Assembly: GCA_963836915.1 (NCBI GenBank)
Contig: CAWILH010000002.1
Location: forward strand, 2,976,001 to 3,040,000
Length of the DNA: 64,000 nt
Source of the DNA: Cryomorpha sp963836915
Lineage (GTDB): Bacteria; Bacteroidota; Bacteroidia; Flavobacteriales_D; Cryomorphaceae
Reading direction: 5' to 3'
Shown here: piece by piece, positions 19,739 to 27,337 of the stretch
Numbering within the stretch: position 1 is the stretch's first letter
Layout: each line of letters begins with the position of its first letter
Position numbers and translations under genes: made by a program
The notes under the pieces: model-generated
Told to the model about the DNA's origin: nothing
What the model saw: the letters and a program-made list of their open reading frames with translations, nothing else
Database searches by the model: none

Positions 19739-20443
19739 TTATTTAAAGCGCATTTTGACGACTCCAAAAAAAGCTTCGGTAAAGATATTCATGCTCATCT
19801 TGCTCTGCCCCACTTTTCGATCCTTAAAGGTGATGGGCACTTCGACAAGCTTGAATCCCTTGCGCAGGGCGGCATATTTCATTTCGATCTGGAAGGCATA
19901 GCCCACGAATTCGATATGGTCGAGATTGATCCCTTCCAGCACGCGGCGGTGGTAGCATACGAACCCTGCAGTGGCATCCTTGATCTTGATCCAAAGTATG
20001 GAGCGCACATAGAGCGATGCGAAGTAGGAGATACCGCGGCGCATGGCATCCCAATTAGTGACTTCTCCGCCAGTTACATAGCGTGAACCTATGCTCATAT
20101 CGGCGCCACCTTCACAGGCGTCCAAGAGTCTGAGCAGGTCGGTCGGATTATGCGAGAAGTCGGCATCCATCTCAAAAATATAGTGGTATGGATGCTTCAG
20201 GCACCACCGAAAACCAGCGATATATGCCGTGCCAAGGCCTTCTTTTTTCTTCCGCTCTAGGATATGCAATACATTGGGATTGGCAGCTTGCATCCGCTTT
20301 ACGATCTCGGCAGTGCCATCGGGCGAATTATCATCGACCACGAGGATGTGCAAAGGGCGCTCCAGCTCAAGCACGGCCGTAATGATCCTTTCGATATTAC
20401 CGCTCTCATTATAGGTAGGAATGATGACTATGCCCTGCTTCAA
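19739..20443 (-). CDS. Polyprenol monophosphomannose synthase-like GT2 glycosyltransferase
   Basis: 234 residues, a GT-A fold of family GT2: 'IIPTYNESGNIERII' at the N-terminus, 'ILVVDDNSPDGTAEIV', the metal-binding 'FEMDADFSHNP' and 'IGSRYVTGG'. There is no transmembrane C-terminal domain, like the soluble Dpm1/Ppm1 type. It would transfer mannose from GDP-mannose to a polyprenyl phosphate, giving a donor for periplasmic glycosylation. The end 'VGQSKMSMNIFTEAF' is typical for this group. Adjacent to pyrC as in other Bacteroidota. Confidence 0.92.
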   Translation of the reverse strand: MKQGIVIIPTYNESGNIERIITAVLELERPLHILVVDDNSPDGTAEIVKRMQAANPNVLHILERKKKEGLGTAYIAGFRWCLKHPYHYIFEMDADFSHNPTDLLRLLDACEGGADMSIGSRYVTGGEVTNWDAMRRGISYFASLYVRSILWIKIKDATAGFVCYHRRVLEGINLDHIEFVGYAFQIEMKYAALRKGFKLVEVPITFKDRKVGQSKMSMNIFTEAFFGVVKMRFK

Positions 20444-20522
20444 GGAAAAAAATTTTCGCTAAGATAAATTAAAAGAGTGCTTTTGAAAACCCCATTTGGA
20501 GCCAAAGAATGCTAAGGGGGAT

Positions 20523-20945
20523 TTATGGGGATGGGTTATGGGAATGAATAAGATGTATGATGAGCAGCTCCGCAGGGTGGATACCCTGCGGAGCTGCCAG
20601 GTCAACAAAATTTGCCCCCAACTTGAGATAGAGTTTCAGAATTACTTCCGTATCTGTTTCGGAATGAAAAGCTTGGCTGCTCAGGTGCTGATGGCGCAGT
20701 GCTTGATAATTGTACACTTCACCATTGTAAATAATCGAAACCCCGGCCTCATGCATGGGCTGGTTGCCAGCATTGCTCAGGTCTATTATGCTCAGCCTGC
20801 GGTGGCCAAAACTGACCAGGTGGTTTGCTGTTTTTTCAGAAAAGGAAGCACTGCAGTCGGGGCCACGGCGGGCAATGGATGGCAGGGCCGCTTCCATATC
20901 GAAACCCTGTGGCTCTTTTGAGATACGACCAGCTATTCCGCACAT
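20523..20945 (-). pseudogene. asnB: Truncated asparagine synthetase (glutaminase domain fragment)
   Basis: The fragment starts with 'MCGIAGRIS', whose Cys2 is the glutaminase nucleophile, and continues with 'IARRGPD', 'GHRRLSIIDLS', 'MIYNGEVYNY'-type sequence ('IIYNGEVYNYQ') and 'ETDTEVILK'. Full AsnB is about 600 residues; here homology stops after about 115 residues at 'GANFVDL'. The following codons come from a 15-bp-arm palindrome (20564-20597), so the gene was cut at that repeat. The synthetase domain is missing, hence a pseudogene. Confidence 0.85.
20564..20597. repeat. Palindromic repeat at the cut edge of the asnB fragment
   Basis: Perfect 15-bp arms, GCAGCTCCGCAGGGT (20564-20578) and its complement (20583-20597), with loop GGAT. 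The core CTCCGCAGGGT/ACCCTGCGGAG is the same as in the tandem array at 26.5-27.2 kb, so this is a dispersed, REP-like family. Confidence 0.85.
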
Positions 20946-20975
20946 ATTGATTTGGGACGATTGGACAAATCCGGA

Positions 20976-21968
20976 CTATACAAAAGTTGATATTTCCTTT
21001 TTCATTTCTTCGAGAAGTTGCTTTTCAGAAGGAAGGTAAAGACTGTATTTACTAGTGGTAATGGTCTTATTATCTTCGGGCAGGGCAAATTTAACAACCG
21101 CATCGTTTTTGTCAGCGCAGAGCAATATCCCAATTGTGGGTTTTTCGTGGTTTAGCTTTTCCATCCTGTCGTAGTAATTTACGTACATCTGCAGCTGGCC
21201 CAAATCTTGGTGCGTAAGCTTTTCTGTTTTGATTTCAATAAGTACAAAGCTTTGGAGCAATCGGTTGTAAAAAACAAGGTCGATAAAAAAATCATCGCCG
21301 TCGATATGGATTCTTTTCTGCCTGGACACGAAAGAAAAACCATTTCCCAATTCCAACAAAAAAGCCTGCATGTGGCTAATAATGGCCACTTCTAAGTCCT
21401 TTTCGTAATAACTGGTTTCTCTCTTTAGCCCCAAAAATTCCAAGATCATGGGGTCTTTTATAATTTCACTGGGATTTTGGGGGATTTTCTCTTTGCGCGC
21501 CACGGCAAGCACTGATTTTCTATCATTGCTCAGCAGCAAGCGTTCAAATAAATTACTTGTAATTTGGCGTTCCAATTCCCGCGCATTCCAATTGTTTTTT
21601 ACTCCTTCGGCTAAGTAGAATTCCCTTTTATCTTCACTATCGAATGGTAGGAGCAGCCGATAATGCGTCCAACTGAATTGCGTCCGCAGTGCGGACGCAA
21701 TTGGAAATATTTTGTAAAACTGCCTACATCTTTCCAATTGTCTTTGCGAAAACCCGGTACCATAGCCCGGTGCGAGTGCTTCTGCCAATGATTTGATCAA
21801 AAAGGCACCATACTCCGCGCGCTCTTCTCCAGCCTGTTCTTCTTCAAAAATCCGTCTCCCAATGTTCCAATACATCAATACGCGCTCAAAGTTGACAGAA
21901 CGGACTGCCCTGGATTTTGCTTCCGCAATAATGAGCTGGATGTCGCTTAGAAATGTTTGGATATTCAC
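20976..21968 (-). CDS. PDDEXK nuclease, DUF1016/YhcG family
   Basis: 330 residues from a GTG start. The DUF1016 N-terminal domain is seen as 'RVLMYWNIGRRIFEEEQ', 'FSQRQLERCRQFYKIFP' and 'FSWTHYRLLL'. The C-terminal half holds the nuclease core 'DDFFIDLVFYNRLLQSF' followed by 'VLIEIKTEKLTHQDLGQ', giving the D...ExK signature of PD-(D/E)XK enzymes. Family members are often mobile or linked to restriction loci; the target of this one is unknown. Its coding sequence contains a perfect 12-bp-arm palindrome (21676-21702) that recurs three times upstream. A truncated second copy lies just upstream. An adjacent upstream frame ('KAIRKLADIPTLNR') overlaps its start codon by the GTGA pattern but is too short to identify. 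Confidence 0.9.
   Translation of the reverse strand: MNIQTFLSDIQLIIAEAKSRAVRSVNFERVLMYWNIGRRIFEEEQAGEERAEYGAFLIKSLAEALAPGYGTGFSQRQLERCRQFYKIFPIASALRTQFSWTHYRLLLPFDSEDKREFYLAEGVKNNWNARELERQITSNLFERLLLSNDRKSVLAVARKEKIPQNPSEIIKDPMILEFLGLKRETSYYEKDLEVAIISHMQAFLLELGNGFSFVSRQKRIHIDGDDFFIDLVFYNRLLQSFVLIEIKTEKLTHQDLGQLQMYVNYYDRMEKLNHEKPTIGILLCADKNDAVVKFALPEDNKTITTSKYSLYLPSEKQLLEEMKKEISTFV
21676..21702 (-). repeat. DUF1016-associated palindrome, copy 1 (inside gene)
   Basis: Arms AATTGCGTCCGC and GCGGACGCAATT with a 3-nt loop, perfect. On the coding strand it encodes 'IASALRTQF'. Confidence 0.85.
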
Positions 21969-22173
21969 CGGTTCAAGGTAGGAATATCGGCCAACTTACG
22001 AATAGCCTTGGATACAAATTGGTTGATTTTCCATTTATAGTCCAATGGATCATATATCGGAAGGCGGAAGAGCTATTTCTAAAGGACCGTTTTTGGCAGT
22101 GACCCCTACTTCACCCTAATGGAATTCCCTTTTAGTGCTTTATTTACAAACGATAGTAGAAGCTATTGGATGA

Positions 22174-22473
22174 TCAAATGAATTGCGAACGCAGTGCGTT
22201 CGCAATTGGAAATATTTTGTAAAACTGCCTACACCTTTCCAATTGTGTTTGTGAAAAACCGCTGGCATAACCCGGTGCCAGTGCGTCTGCAAAAGATTTG
22301 ATCAAGAAGGAACCATACTCGGCGCGCTCTTCTCCAGCCTGTTTTTCTTCAAAAATCCGTCTCCCAATGTTCCAGTACATCAATACGCGTTCAAAATTTA
22401 CAGAACGGATAGCATTGTCTTTTGCATTGGCAATGATACCTTGGATGTCGCTCAGAAAAGCTTGGAGATTCAC
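22174..22473 (-). pseudogene. Truncated DUF1016 nuclease copy
   Basis: 99 residues, about 85 percent identical to the first 97 residues of the full-length gene at 20976-21968 ('MYWNIGRRIFEEKQ', 'GFSQTQLERCRQFYKIFP'). Homology ends directly after the palindrome (22179-22205); a stop follows two codons later. The nuclease domain is absent. It is a partial tandem duplicate broken at the palindrome. Confidence 0.88.
22179..22205 (-). repeat. DUF1016-associated palindrome, copy 2
   Basis: Arms AATTGCGAACGC and GCGTTCGCAATT, perfect. Compared with copy 1, the inner bases differ on both arms in a compensatory way (TCC/GGA becomes AAC/GTT). Confidence 0.85.
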
Positions 22474-22591
22474 TGCTTCAAGGAAAGGTTCTTGAAAAAA
22501 TCATTTTCGACCTTCTAGAATTTAAATTTTCGATCAATGGACGATTTGATTGATAGGTAGCTGGTTCGCAATTCATCATGTTCAAATTTTG

Positions 22592-22618
22592 AATTGCGAA
22601 CACACTGCGTTCACAATT
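22592..22618 (-). repeat. DUF1016-associated palindrome, copy 3
   Basis: Arms AATTGCGAACAC and GCGTTCACAATT. The two mismatches are G-U pairs when read as minus-strand RNA. The minus strand still reads 'EIFTIVNAVCSQFKI' then stop, a degenerate echo of 'KIFPIASALRTQF'. Confidence 0.75.
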
Positions 22619-22768
22619 GTAAATATTTCATATTGAGATGCTTGGATAGTTTTGGAAAAGTTAGAAATTTGCTCAATTCCATAGGCATCGACTCTGTTCG
22701 AATAGGATTCATTTTTAAAATGCAGCTCGTTCTATTTTAAAATAAAGTAATTAAAATCAGTGCATTAC

Positions 22769-22795
22769 AATTGCGCCCACAGTGCGGACGCAATT
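22769..22795 (-). repeat. DUF1016-associated palindrome, copy 4
   Basis: Arms AATTGCGCCCAC and GCGGACGCAATT; again both mismatches are G-U on the minus strand. The minus strand reads 'AFPIASALWAQL' then stop. It begins 18 bp after the stop codon of the gene at 22813. Confidence 0.75.
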
Positions 22796-22812
22796 GGGAA
22801 GGCTACAACGCT

Positions 22813-23334
22813 TTAGCCTTGAATTCTATCATTATCTTTCGTGCTGGCTGGACTATCTTCAAAACTGAGAAGCCCCTTTAGACTTCTCAGGTCTTTGATA
22901 TGATGAGTGAAAACGCACATGCCAATATGTGTATAAGTAGTAAGAGTGAACTGAACGTTCTTCTGTGTTTCTTGTATGGTCAATATCCGATAGCTCGCAA
23001 CCCCATGTTCAAAATCTTGCACATACCTAATTTTTGAATCATTTTTATCCAAAGTGCGAAAATCTTCGATTTCAATATTCAGTAAGAATCTTTTAAAATC
23101 TATTTTTTGATGATCCACCTTATAACCAAAGAGAAAAAGCTGTTTTAGAATGAATACGGAGAAGACCAATGAAATAATCGTAAATAAGCAAATATGCACG
23201 AAGAAGCCTTCATTGCCCGACAAGAGCTTTGGTTGATAATATTGTAAAATCAAAAACCAGAATATTGGCAATAGTGCTAAAAGCCATATTTGATTGGATA
23301 GAATATGTTTGTTGAATTTAAAATAGTGGTTCAT
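22813..23334 (-). CDS. Hypothetical two-TM membrane protein
   Basis: 173 residues from the ATG at 23334 ('MNHYFKFNKH'); a longer frame to 23400 would begin inside the terminator of the upstream gene, so I reject it. Two hydrophobic segments lie at about residues 17-35 ('IWLLALLPIFWFLIL') and 46-70 ('FFVHICLFTIISLVFSVFIL'). The rest is a soluble domain with alternating beta pattern ('ASYRILTIQETQKNVQFTL'), perhaps PH-like. I recognise no family. It lies 56 bp downstream of the interrupted lipoprotein gene on the same strand. Confidence 0.6.
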   Translation of the reverse strand: MNHYFKFNKHILSNQIWLLALLPIFWFLILQYYQPKLLSGNEGFFVHICLFTIISLVFSVFILKQLFLFGYKVDHQKIDFKRFLLNIEIEDFRTLDKNDSKIRYVQDFEHGVASYRILTIQETQKNVQFTLTTYTHIGMCVFTHHIKDLRSLKGLLSFEDSPASTKDNDRIQG

Positions 23335-23345
23335 CACAAAAAATA

Positions 23346-23381
23346 AAAGCCCCGCTTCAATTTTTAAAAGCGGGACTTTAT
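23346..23381 (-). terminator. Terminator for the interrupted lipoprotein gene (minus strand)
   Basis: On the minus strand, AAAGTCCCGCTT pairs with AAGCGGGGCTTT and is followed by a T-rich tract. It lies just after the stop at 23391 and before the start at 23334. Confidence 0.7.
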
Positions 23382-23390
23382 AATTATTAA

Positions 23391-23650
23391 TTATGCACAA
23401 TTAAATGCTGTGTTGACGGCGCCCGCTGCATAGACTCCAGCAGCACATCCATCGCAAAAACCAAAAGAAACAACTGTTGCAACCAACCAAATTGAAGTCG
23501 CTTGCTGACAATCACTGATTTGCGCCGGATTACCGACCCCACCATTATCCACATAAATTACAGATGACATTTCTGCTGCAAACGCTAATCGCAAGGAATT
23601 CTTTTCATCTGAAGCAATATTCGCATTATTAACTACTAAGCTATCTGGTT
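23391..23650 (-). pseudogene. 3' part of an interrupted lipoprotein gene
   Basis: The open frame on the minus strand runs from the IS3 edge ('KPDSLVVNNANIASDEKNS') through 'LRLAFAAEMSSVIYVDNGG' to a Cys/Gly/Ala-rich end ('GFCDGCAAGVYAAGA', then 'FNCA'). It has no start codon of its own before an internal Met. Since the lipoprotein fragment on the other side of the IS points the same way, I infer that the two are halves of one gene. The hydrophobic Gly/Ala C-terminus is unusual for a lipoprotein. Family unknown. Confidence 0.55.
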
Positions 23651-23770
23651 TGCCCCCCTATAAATCGGACAAATTACGATAGGGTTAATAAATGAGTGGT
23701 ACAAGGTACTAATTTTGTTGTGCCAGATGCAACCGATGGTGACCTTTATACCGATGGTTGAAGACGCAGG

Positions 23771-24838
23771 TCATATCTCTATGGCCTGCGTTTGTTTTTG
23801 TTGCCCTTCGGGCATGCCAGATGCTGCCCTCAAGCTCCCATTGCCCGATAGCTGATAATGTGGCACTTTCAGCCTGTGTTTGAGAGGTTTGTTCTTACGC
23901 GGTATTGACTCAATGAGTCCGTCTTTCCATAGATTCCAGAACATTACCGGGGATAGGTGATCGAGGCTTCCATGAAGTCTTATCGTGTTGTAAATGTCAT
24001 AGAAACCGTGGAGATGAACCTCCAAATCAGTGATTGTGGAGAAGTCTTTTCTGCTAAGTGACTTCCCCAAAATAGCATGAAAGCTTTCGATGTGCCCGTT
24101 TTCTTCAGGTGTGTAGGGGTGCGTAAAGACTTGGTTAAGATGATTATCAGTCATGTACTTTTGTACCTCTTTGGCAACGAACCTGCTGTCATTGTCGTTG
24201 CGCACTTCGATGGTGATTTCTTTGTTGGGCATTTGATGCGGTTGTAAATAGTTGAGGATAACTTGCTGCCAAGCAGAGATTACCTGATTCTTTTTGATCG
24301 AATAAGCCACTTGCCAATGTAGAACTTTACGGGTGAAGCAATCGATGATAGTCAGTATGTAGGCATAGCGCTGGTGAGAGGCTACCCACTGGAACTTTAT
24401 ATCCATTTCGATTACCATAAGTGGCCCAGTAGGATTAACCCTCCTGTACTTGGCATAGGGACGCGGCGCCTTCTTCCTGGCTTCATGAAGCAACTGCCAC
24501 TGATCCATCAATCGGTATACTTTCTTGCGGTTGATGATGTACCCGAGCAACATCAACGCTGCTGTCATTGCCTTGTAGCCATAATCCGTTTCTGGGTCAG
24601 ATTTGATGTCGGCCATCTCATCTACAACTGCCTCATTGGATATTAAAACAATGCTTCCATCGTCTTGCAGCTGCGGGCAATGAGTCGATGGCTTTCTGCC
24701 CTTGGTACCCGGTTTGGGCTTGTAGTAGTAACTATGCTTACTTAAGCCTATAAGGGCAAGTACTGTGTCACGCTCAAGACCTTTGCCGATATGCTGCCGT
24801 GCTAAAGCAACTTTCTCAGATGTGGATACTTTTTTTTT
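23771..24838 (-). CDS. IS3 transposase OrfB (DDE integrase), made by -1 frameshift
   Basis: The frame has no proper start; it opens at the A9 run (24830-24838) and continues as 'KVSTSEKVALARQHIGKG' and 'IGLSKHSYYYKPKPG' into the first internal Met at 24616. The catalytic core has 'MDIKFQWV' and 'YILTIIDCFTRKVL' (first Asp), 'NDNDSRFV' (second Asp) and 'TPEENGHIESFHAI' (Glu), the DDE triad of rve integrases. A normal IS3 arrangement, intact to the stop at 23771, so the element may be active. Confidence 0.9.
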   Translation of the reverse strand, partial: KKKVSTSEKVALARQHIGKGLERDTVLALIGLSKHSYYYKPKPGTKGRKPSTHCPQLQDDGSIVLISNEAVVDEMADIKSDPETDYGYKAMTAALMLLGYIINRKKVYRLMDQWQLLHEARKKAPRPYAKYRRVNPTGPLMVIEMDIKFQWVASHQRYAYILTIIDCFTRKVLHWQVAYSIKKNQVISAWQQVILNYLQPHQMPNKEITIEVRNDNDSRFVAKEVQKYMTDNHLNQVFTHPYTPEENGHIESFHAILGKSLSRKDFSTITDLEVHLHGFYDIYNTIRLHGSLDHLSPVMFWNLWKDGLIESIPRKNKPLKHRLKVPHYQLSGNGSLRAASGMPEGQQKQTQAIEI

Positions 24839-25134
24839 AGCAAGTCGTTTTTCAGCGCGTTCTCAAGTTTCTCTTGCGCGAGTAGCTCTTTGAGCATCCG
24901 GTTTTCTTTCTCAAGTGCTTTGACGGTCCTGAGCTTCTCTTTTACCGCACTGTGATCAAGGCCGTCCGCGCCCTGGTCATCATACTTGTTTTTCCAATAG
25001 TAAAACGTAGCTGGGTAGAGCGAATACTTCTCCAGTGTGGCCTTTACACTTGTTTCACGGGCTTCCTTCAGGATAGCCAGCTTTTCTTCTTTGGTGAACT
25101 TCTTGGTTCCTTTTTCAGTCGTTTTCACGTCCAT
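24802..25134 (-). CDS. IS3 transposase OrfA (HTH)
   Basis: 110 residues from the Met at 25134 ('MDVKTTEKGTKKFTKEEK'); a longer frame reaches 25170. A helix-turn-helix ('ETSVKATLEKYSLYPATFY') and a leucine-zipper-like segment ('VKALEKENRMLKELL') are present. It ends after 'NDLLKKKYPHLRKLL'; the A9 run encoding the KKK lies near its 3' end and overlaps the opening of OrfB in the -1 frame. OrfA binds the IS ends, and the OrfAB fusion is the transposase. Confidence 0.9.
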   Translation of the reverse strand: MDVKTTEKGTKKFTKEEKLAILKEARETSVKATLEKYSLYPATFYYWKNKYDDQGADGLDHSAVKEKLRTVKALEKENRMLKELLAQEKLENALKNDLLKKKYPHLRKLL

Positions 25135-25182
25135 AATTACGAATTTCTTTCCGTAATCGTGTCCGACCATTTAGGGGTGCTC

Positions 25183-25809
25183 AACACTATCATAACTTTG
25201 CGCTAATTGAAATCTGTATGCTTCATCGCCCTTATGTTGATCAATTGCATCCAGATATTGTGTCAACAAAGTTTCTCCATAACTTGAATAGAATGGTGAA
25301 TTCGTGATTACTGCATCTACAGTCTGATTTTCCCAAACCCCAAATTCAGATAGAAATTGAGCTATTTTGTAATTGGTTTGACCGACTATCGCTTTGTGCT
25401 CTTCGTAGACTCTGTAAGCTACTTTTACTTCAAGCTCACCCGCTTCTTGGCGCGTGTAGCCATCAGCAACAGCATCTGCAGAATACATGTTTTCATCAAA
25501 TAAACTGTCAGTTTCTTGAAAAACATGATCGTACATATCCAAATATTCTTGAATCATAAAAGAATTTGAAGACTTCGCATACATATCAATTTCGCCGCTA
25601 GGTTTTGATGAAATATCAGCAGCAACACTTTTCAGTTCTCGAATTAATTTTTCATTATCCGCATCAGGAATAACATTTTGTACTTTCGAAGCATCGGATA
25701 TAGAATTTGTATTCTTTAATGGATCTTTGCTACATCCACAGGCAATAATTAAAGAAGTAAATAAAAAAAGAAATTTAAACGTAAAACGTTTTATAAAAAA
25801 AATAAGTAT
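25183..25809 (-). pseudogene. 5' part of an interrupted lipoprotein gene
   Basis: The frame on the minus strand opens at 25809 with 'ILIFFIKRFTFKFLFLFTS' and the lipobox 'LIIACG', followed by 'CSKDPLKNTN'. The soluble part is helical ('MIQEYLDMYDHVFQ', 'YRVYEEHKAIVGQ'). The last codons (VEHP, stop) come from the IS3 end. No ATG precedes the signal peptide in this frame; an eight-T run (minus strand) just upstream may hide an indel. Together with 23391-23650 it would form one lipoprotein of about 290 residues. Function unknown. Confidence 0.6.
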
Positions 25810-25977
25810 TTAATGTTTTGAGATAAACTTTTTATCTCTTGCTTCCATAATATATGAAAAAAAGTCTTCTATCCAAATTAATCTCAAGAATTTTCTATTT
25901 AAAGCTTATTAGTTTCGTGAAAAGCAATAAAGAGCTAACCATAAACTCTTCCTGTTTTCGTCGCTGGGACACCCAAA

Positions 25978-26526
25978 TCAGAAATTGAGCAATTTTGCTA
26001 AATACTGTTGTTCCTCGGATTTTATAACGGTAGTATATGTGATTTCATTTGTGACCGGGTGCTTTAATTTTACTGCATAAATTGTCTTAGCAATATCTAT
26101 CGCTTTTTCAGGGCTCAAGTCTGATTCTTTGGACTTAAGCTGGCGCTCAAGTTCTTTGTATATTTTGTAGGCTGCAAAAGCAATACAGATATGCGCTTCG
26201 ATCCTACGTTGTAGGCGATGGTAAATCGGACGTATTTCCAAATCTGATTTGGCTATCCTGAAAGCCTTTTCTATCTGCCATAGATCCTTGTAATTTTCTA
26301 GGACATCTTCTTTTGTCAAGCTCGTATTGGTGATAAAACCTTTGAGCCCATCCCACTTTTTATCTTCTTCTATTTTCCCTGGGCGGATTGATATTTTAAT
26401 CTCATTCTCTATTTGTAGATACTTGTTGTACCCCCTGCTGTTGATACTCGCTTTTGTGAGTTTTCCTGATTTTATCCGCTTTTCCAATTTTGCCAGACCA
26501 CGCTCCGAGCTCCGCAGGGTATCCAC
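25978..26526 (-). pseudogene. Truncated IS1634/IS4-like transposase
   Basis: 182 residues, only the C-terminal part: 'LARLEKRIKSGKLTK'-like start, 'NYKDLWQIEKAFRIAKSDL', 'RPIYHRLQRRIEAHI' and 'AYKIYKELERQL', with the YREK-like Glu region typical of IS4-type enzymes. The first codons ('MDTLRSSE') derive from the palindrome of the adjacent 175-bp array. So the array cuts the transposase, and the N-terminal two thirds are gone. Confidence 0.85.
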
Positions 26527-27236
26527 CCTGCGGCACGATACTCTTTAGTTCGTTACTTTTGATGCCGCAGGGTCGATACCCTGCGGAGCTGCTGAACTAA
26601 GCTGCGTCAATCATGGATGAATAGGTATACGGCCGTGGTAGCAGGGATTTTATTGTTTTTAGGTTTCAATGTTTGCTAGACGGGCTCCGCAGGGTATCCA
26701 CCCTGCGGCACGATACTCTTTAGTTCGTTACTTTTAATGCCGCAGGGTCGATACCCTGCGGAGCTGCTGAACTAAGCTGCGTCAATCTTCAATGAATAGG
26801 TATACGGCCATGGTCGCAGGGATTTTATTGTTTTTAGTTTTAAATTTTTTGCTAGACGAGCTCCGCAGGGTATCCACCCTGCGGCACGATACTCTTTAGA
26901 TCGTTACTTTTGATGCCGCCGGGTCGATACCCTGCGGAGCTGCTGAACTAAGCTGCGTCAATCATGGATGAATAGGTATACGGCCGTGGTAGCAGGGATT
27001 TTATTGTTTTAGGTTTCAATGTTTGCTAGACGAGCTCCGCAGGGTATCCACCCTGCGGCACGATACTCTTTAGTTCGTTACTTTTAATGCCGCAGGGTCG
27101 ATACCCTGCGGAGCTGCTGAACTAAGCTGCGTCAATCATCAATGAATAGGTATACGGCCATGGTAGCAGGGATTTTATTGTTTTTAGGTTTCAATGTTTG
27201 CTAGACGAGCTCCACAGGTTCGATACCTGCGGAGCT
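26507..27236. repeat. Tandem array of 175-bp units with nested palindromes
   Basis: Four complete units (starting about 26509, 26684, 26860, 27034) and a terminal partial unit at 27209. Each unit begins with GCTCCGCAGGGT-ATCC-ACCCTGCGGC and, about 27 bp later, has GCCGCAGGGT-CGAT-ACCCTGCGGAGC. Each block is a hairpin, and the two blocks are also inverse to each other (26 of 27 bases). The following ~90 bp are conserved too ('CTGAACTAAGCTGCGTCAAT', 'TAGGTATACGGCC'). Units 1 and 3 share variants, as do units 2 and 4, so the array grew by duplication of a dimer. No coding frame is seen in 26527-27337. Confidence 0.92.
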
Positions 27237-27337
27237 CCTATCGAATAAAAACACCCAAGTACTCACATTTCGGTCGCATCAAATCCACTTAGATTATCTG
27301 AACGCCTCAAATCCCAATTGCACCCTTCAAGCGCAAG

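Larger units (their letters stand above)
23651..25182 (-). mobile_element. IS3-family insertion sequence
   Basis: About 1.53 kb. The ends are imperfect inverted repeats: left TG.CCCCCCTA...TCGGACAAATTACG (from 23651) and, inverted, right TGAGCACCCCTA...TCGGACACGATTACG (to 25182). Two minus-strand frames, orfA and orfB, fit IS3 organisation and are joined by a run of nine A that can cause -1 frameshifting. I could not find a clear target duplication, so the boundaries are good to a few bases only. Confidence 0.85.

Noticed and set aside
20976..22473. Toxin-antitoxin or restriction locus around the DUF1016 genes
   Set aside because: No methylase, specificity subunit or antitoxin-like gene is adjacent; only the full and the truncated nuclease copies.
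23391..23594. Bacteriocin precursor with double-glycine leader
   Set aside because: The GG preceding the tail comes from the IS3 end (run of G), and the frame upstream has a stop. The better reading is the 3' part of an interrupted lipoprotein gene.
26507..27236. CRISPR or satellite array
   Set aside because: The 175-bp period has no short repeat/spacer structure. It is a tandem array of a complex unit.
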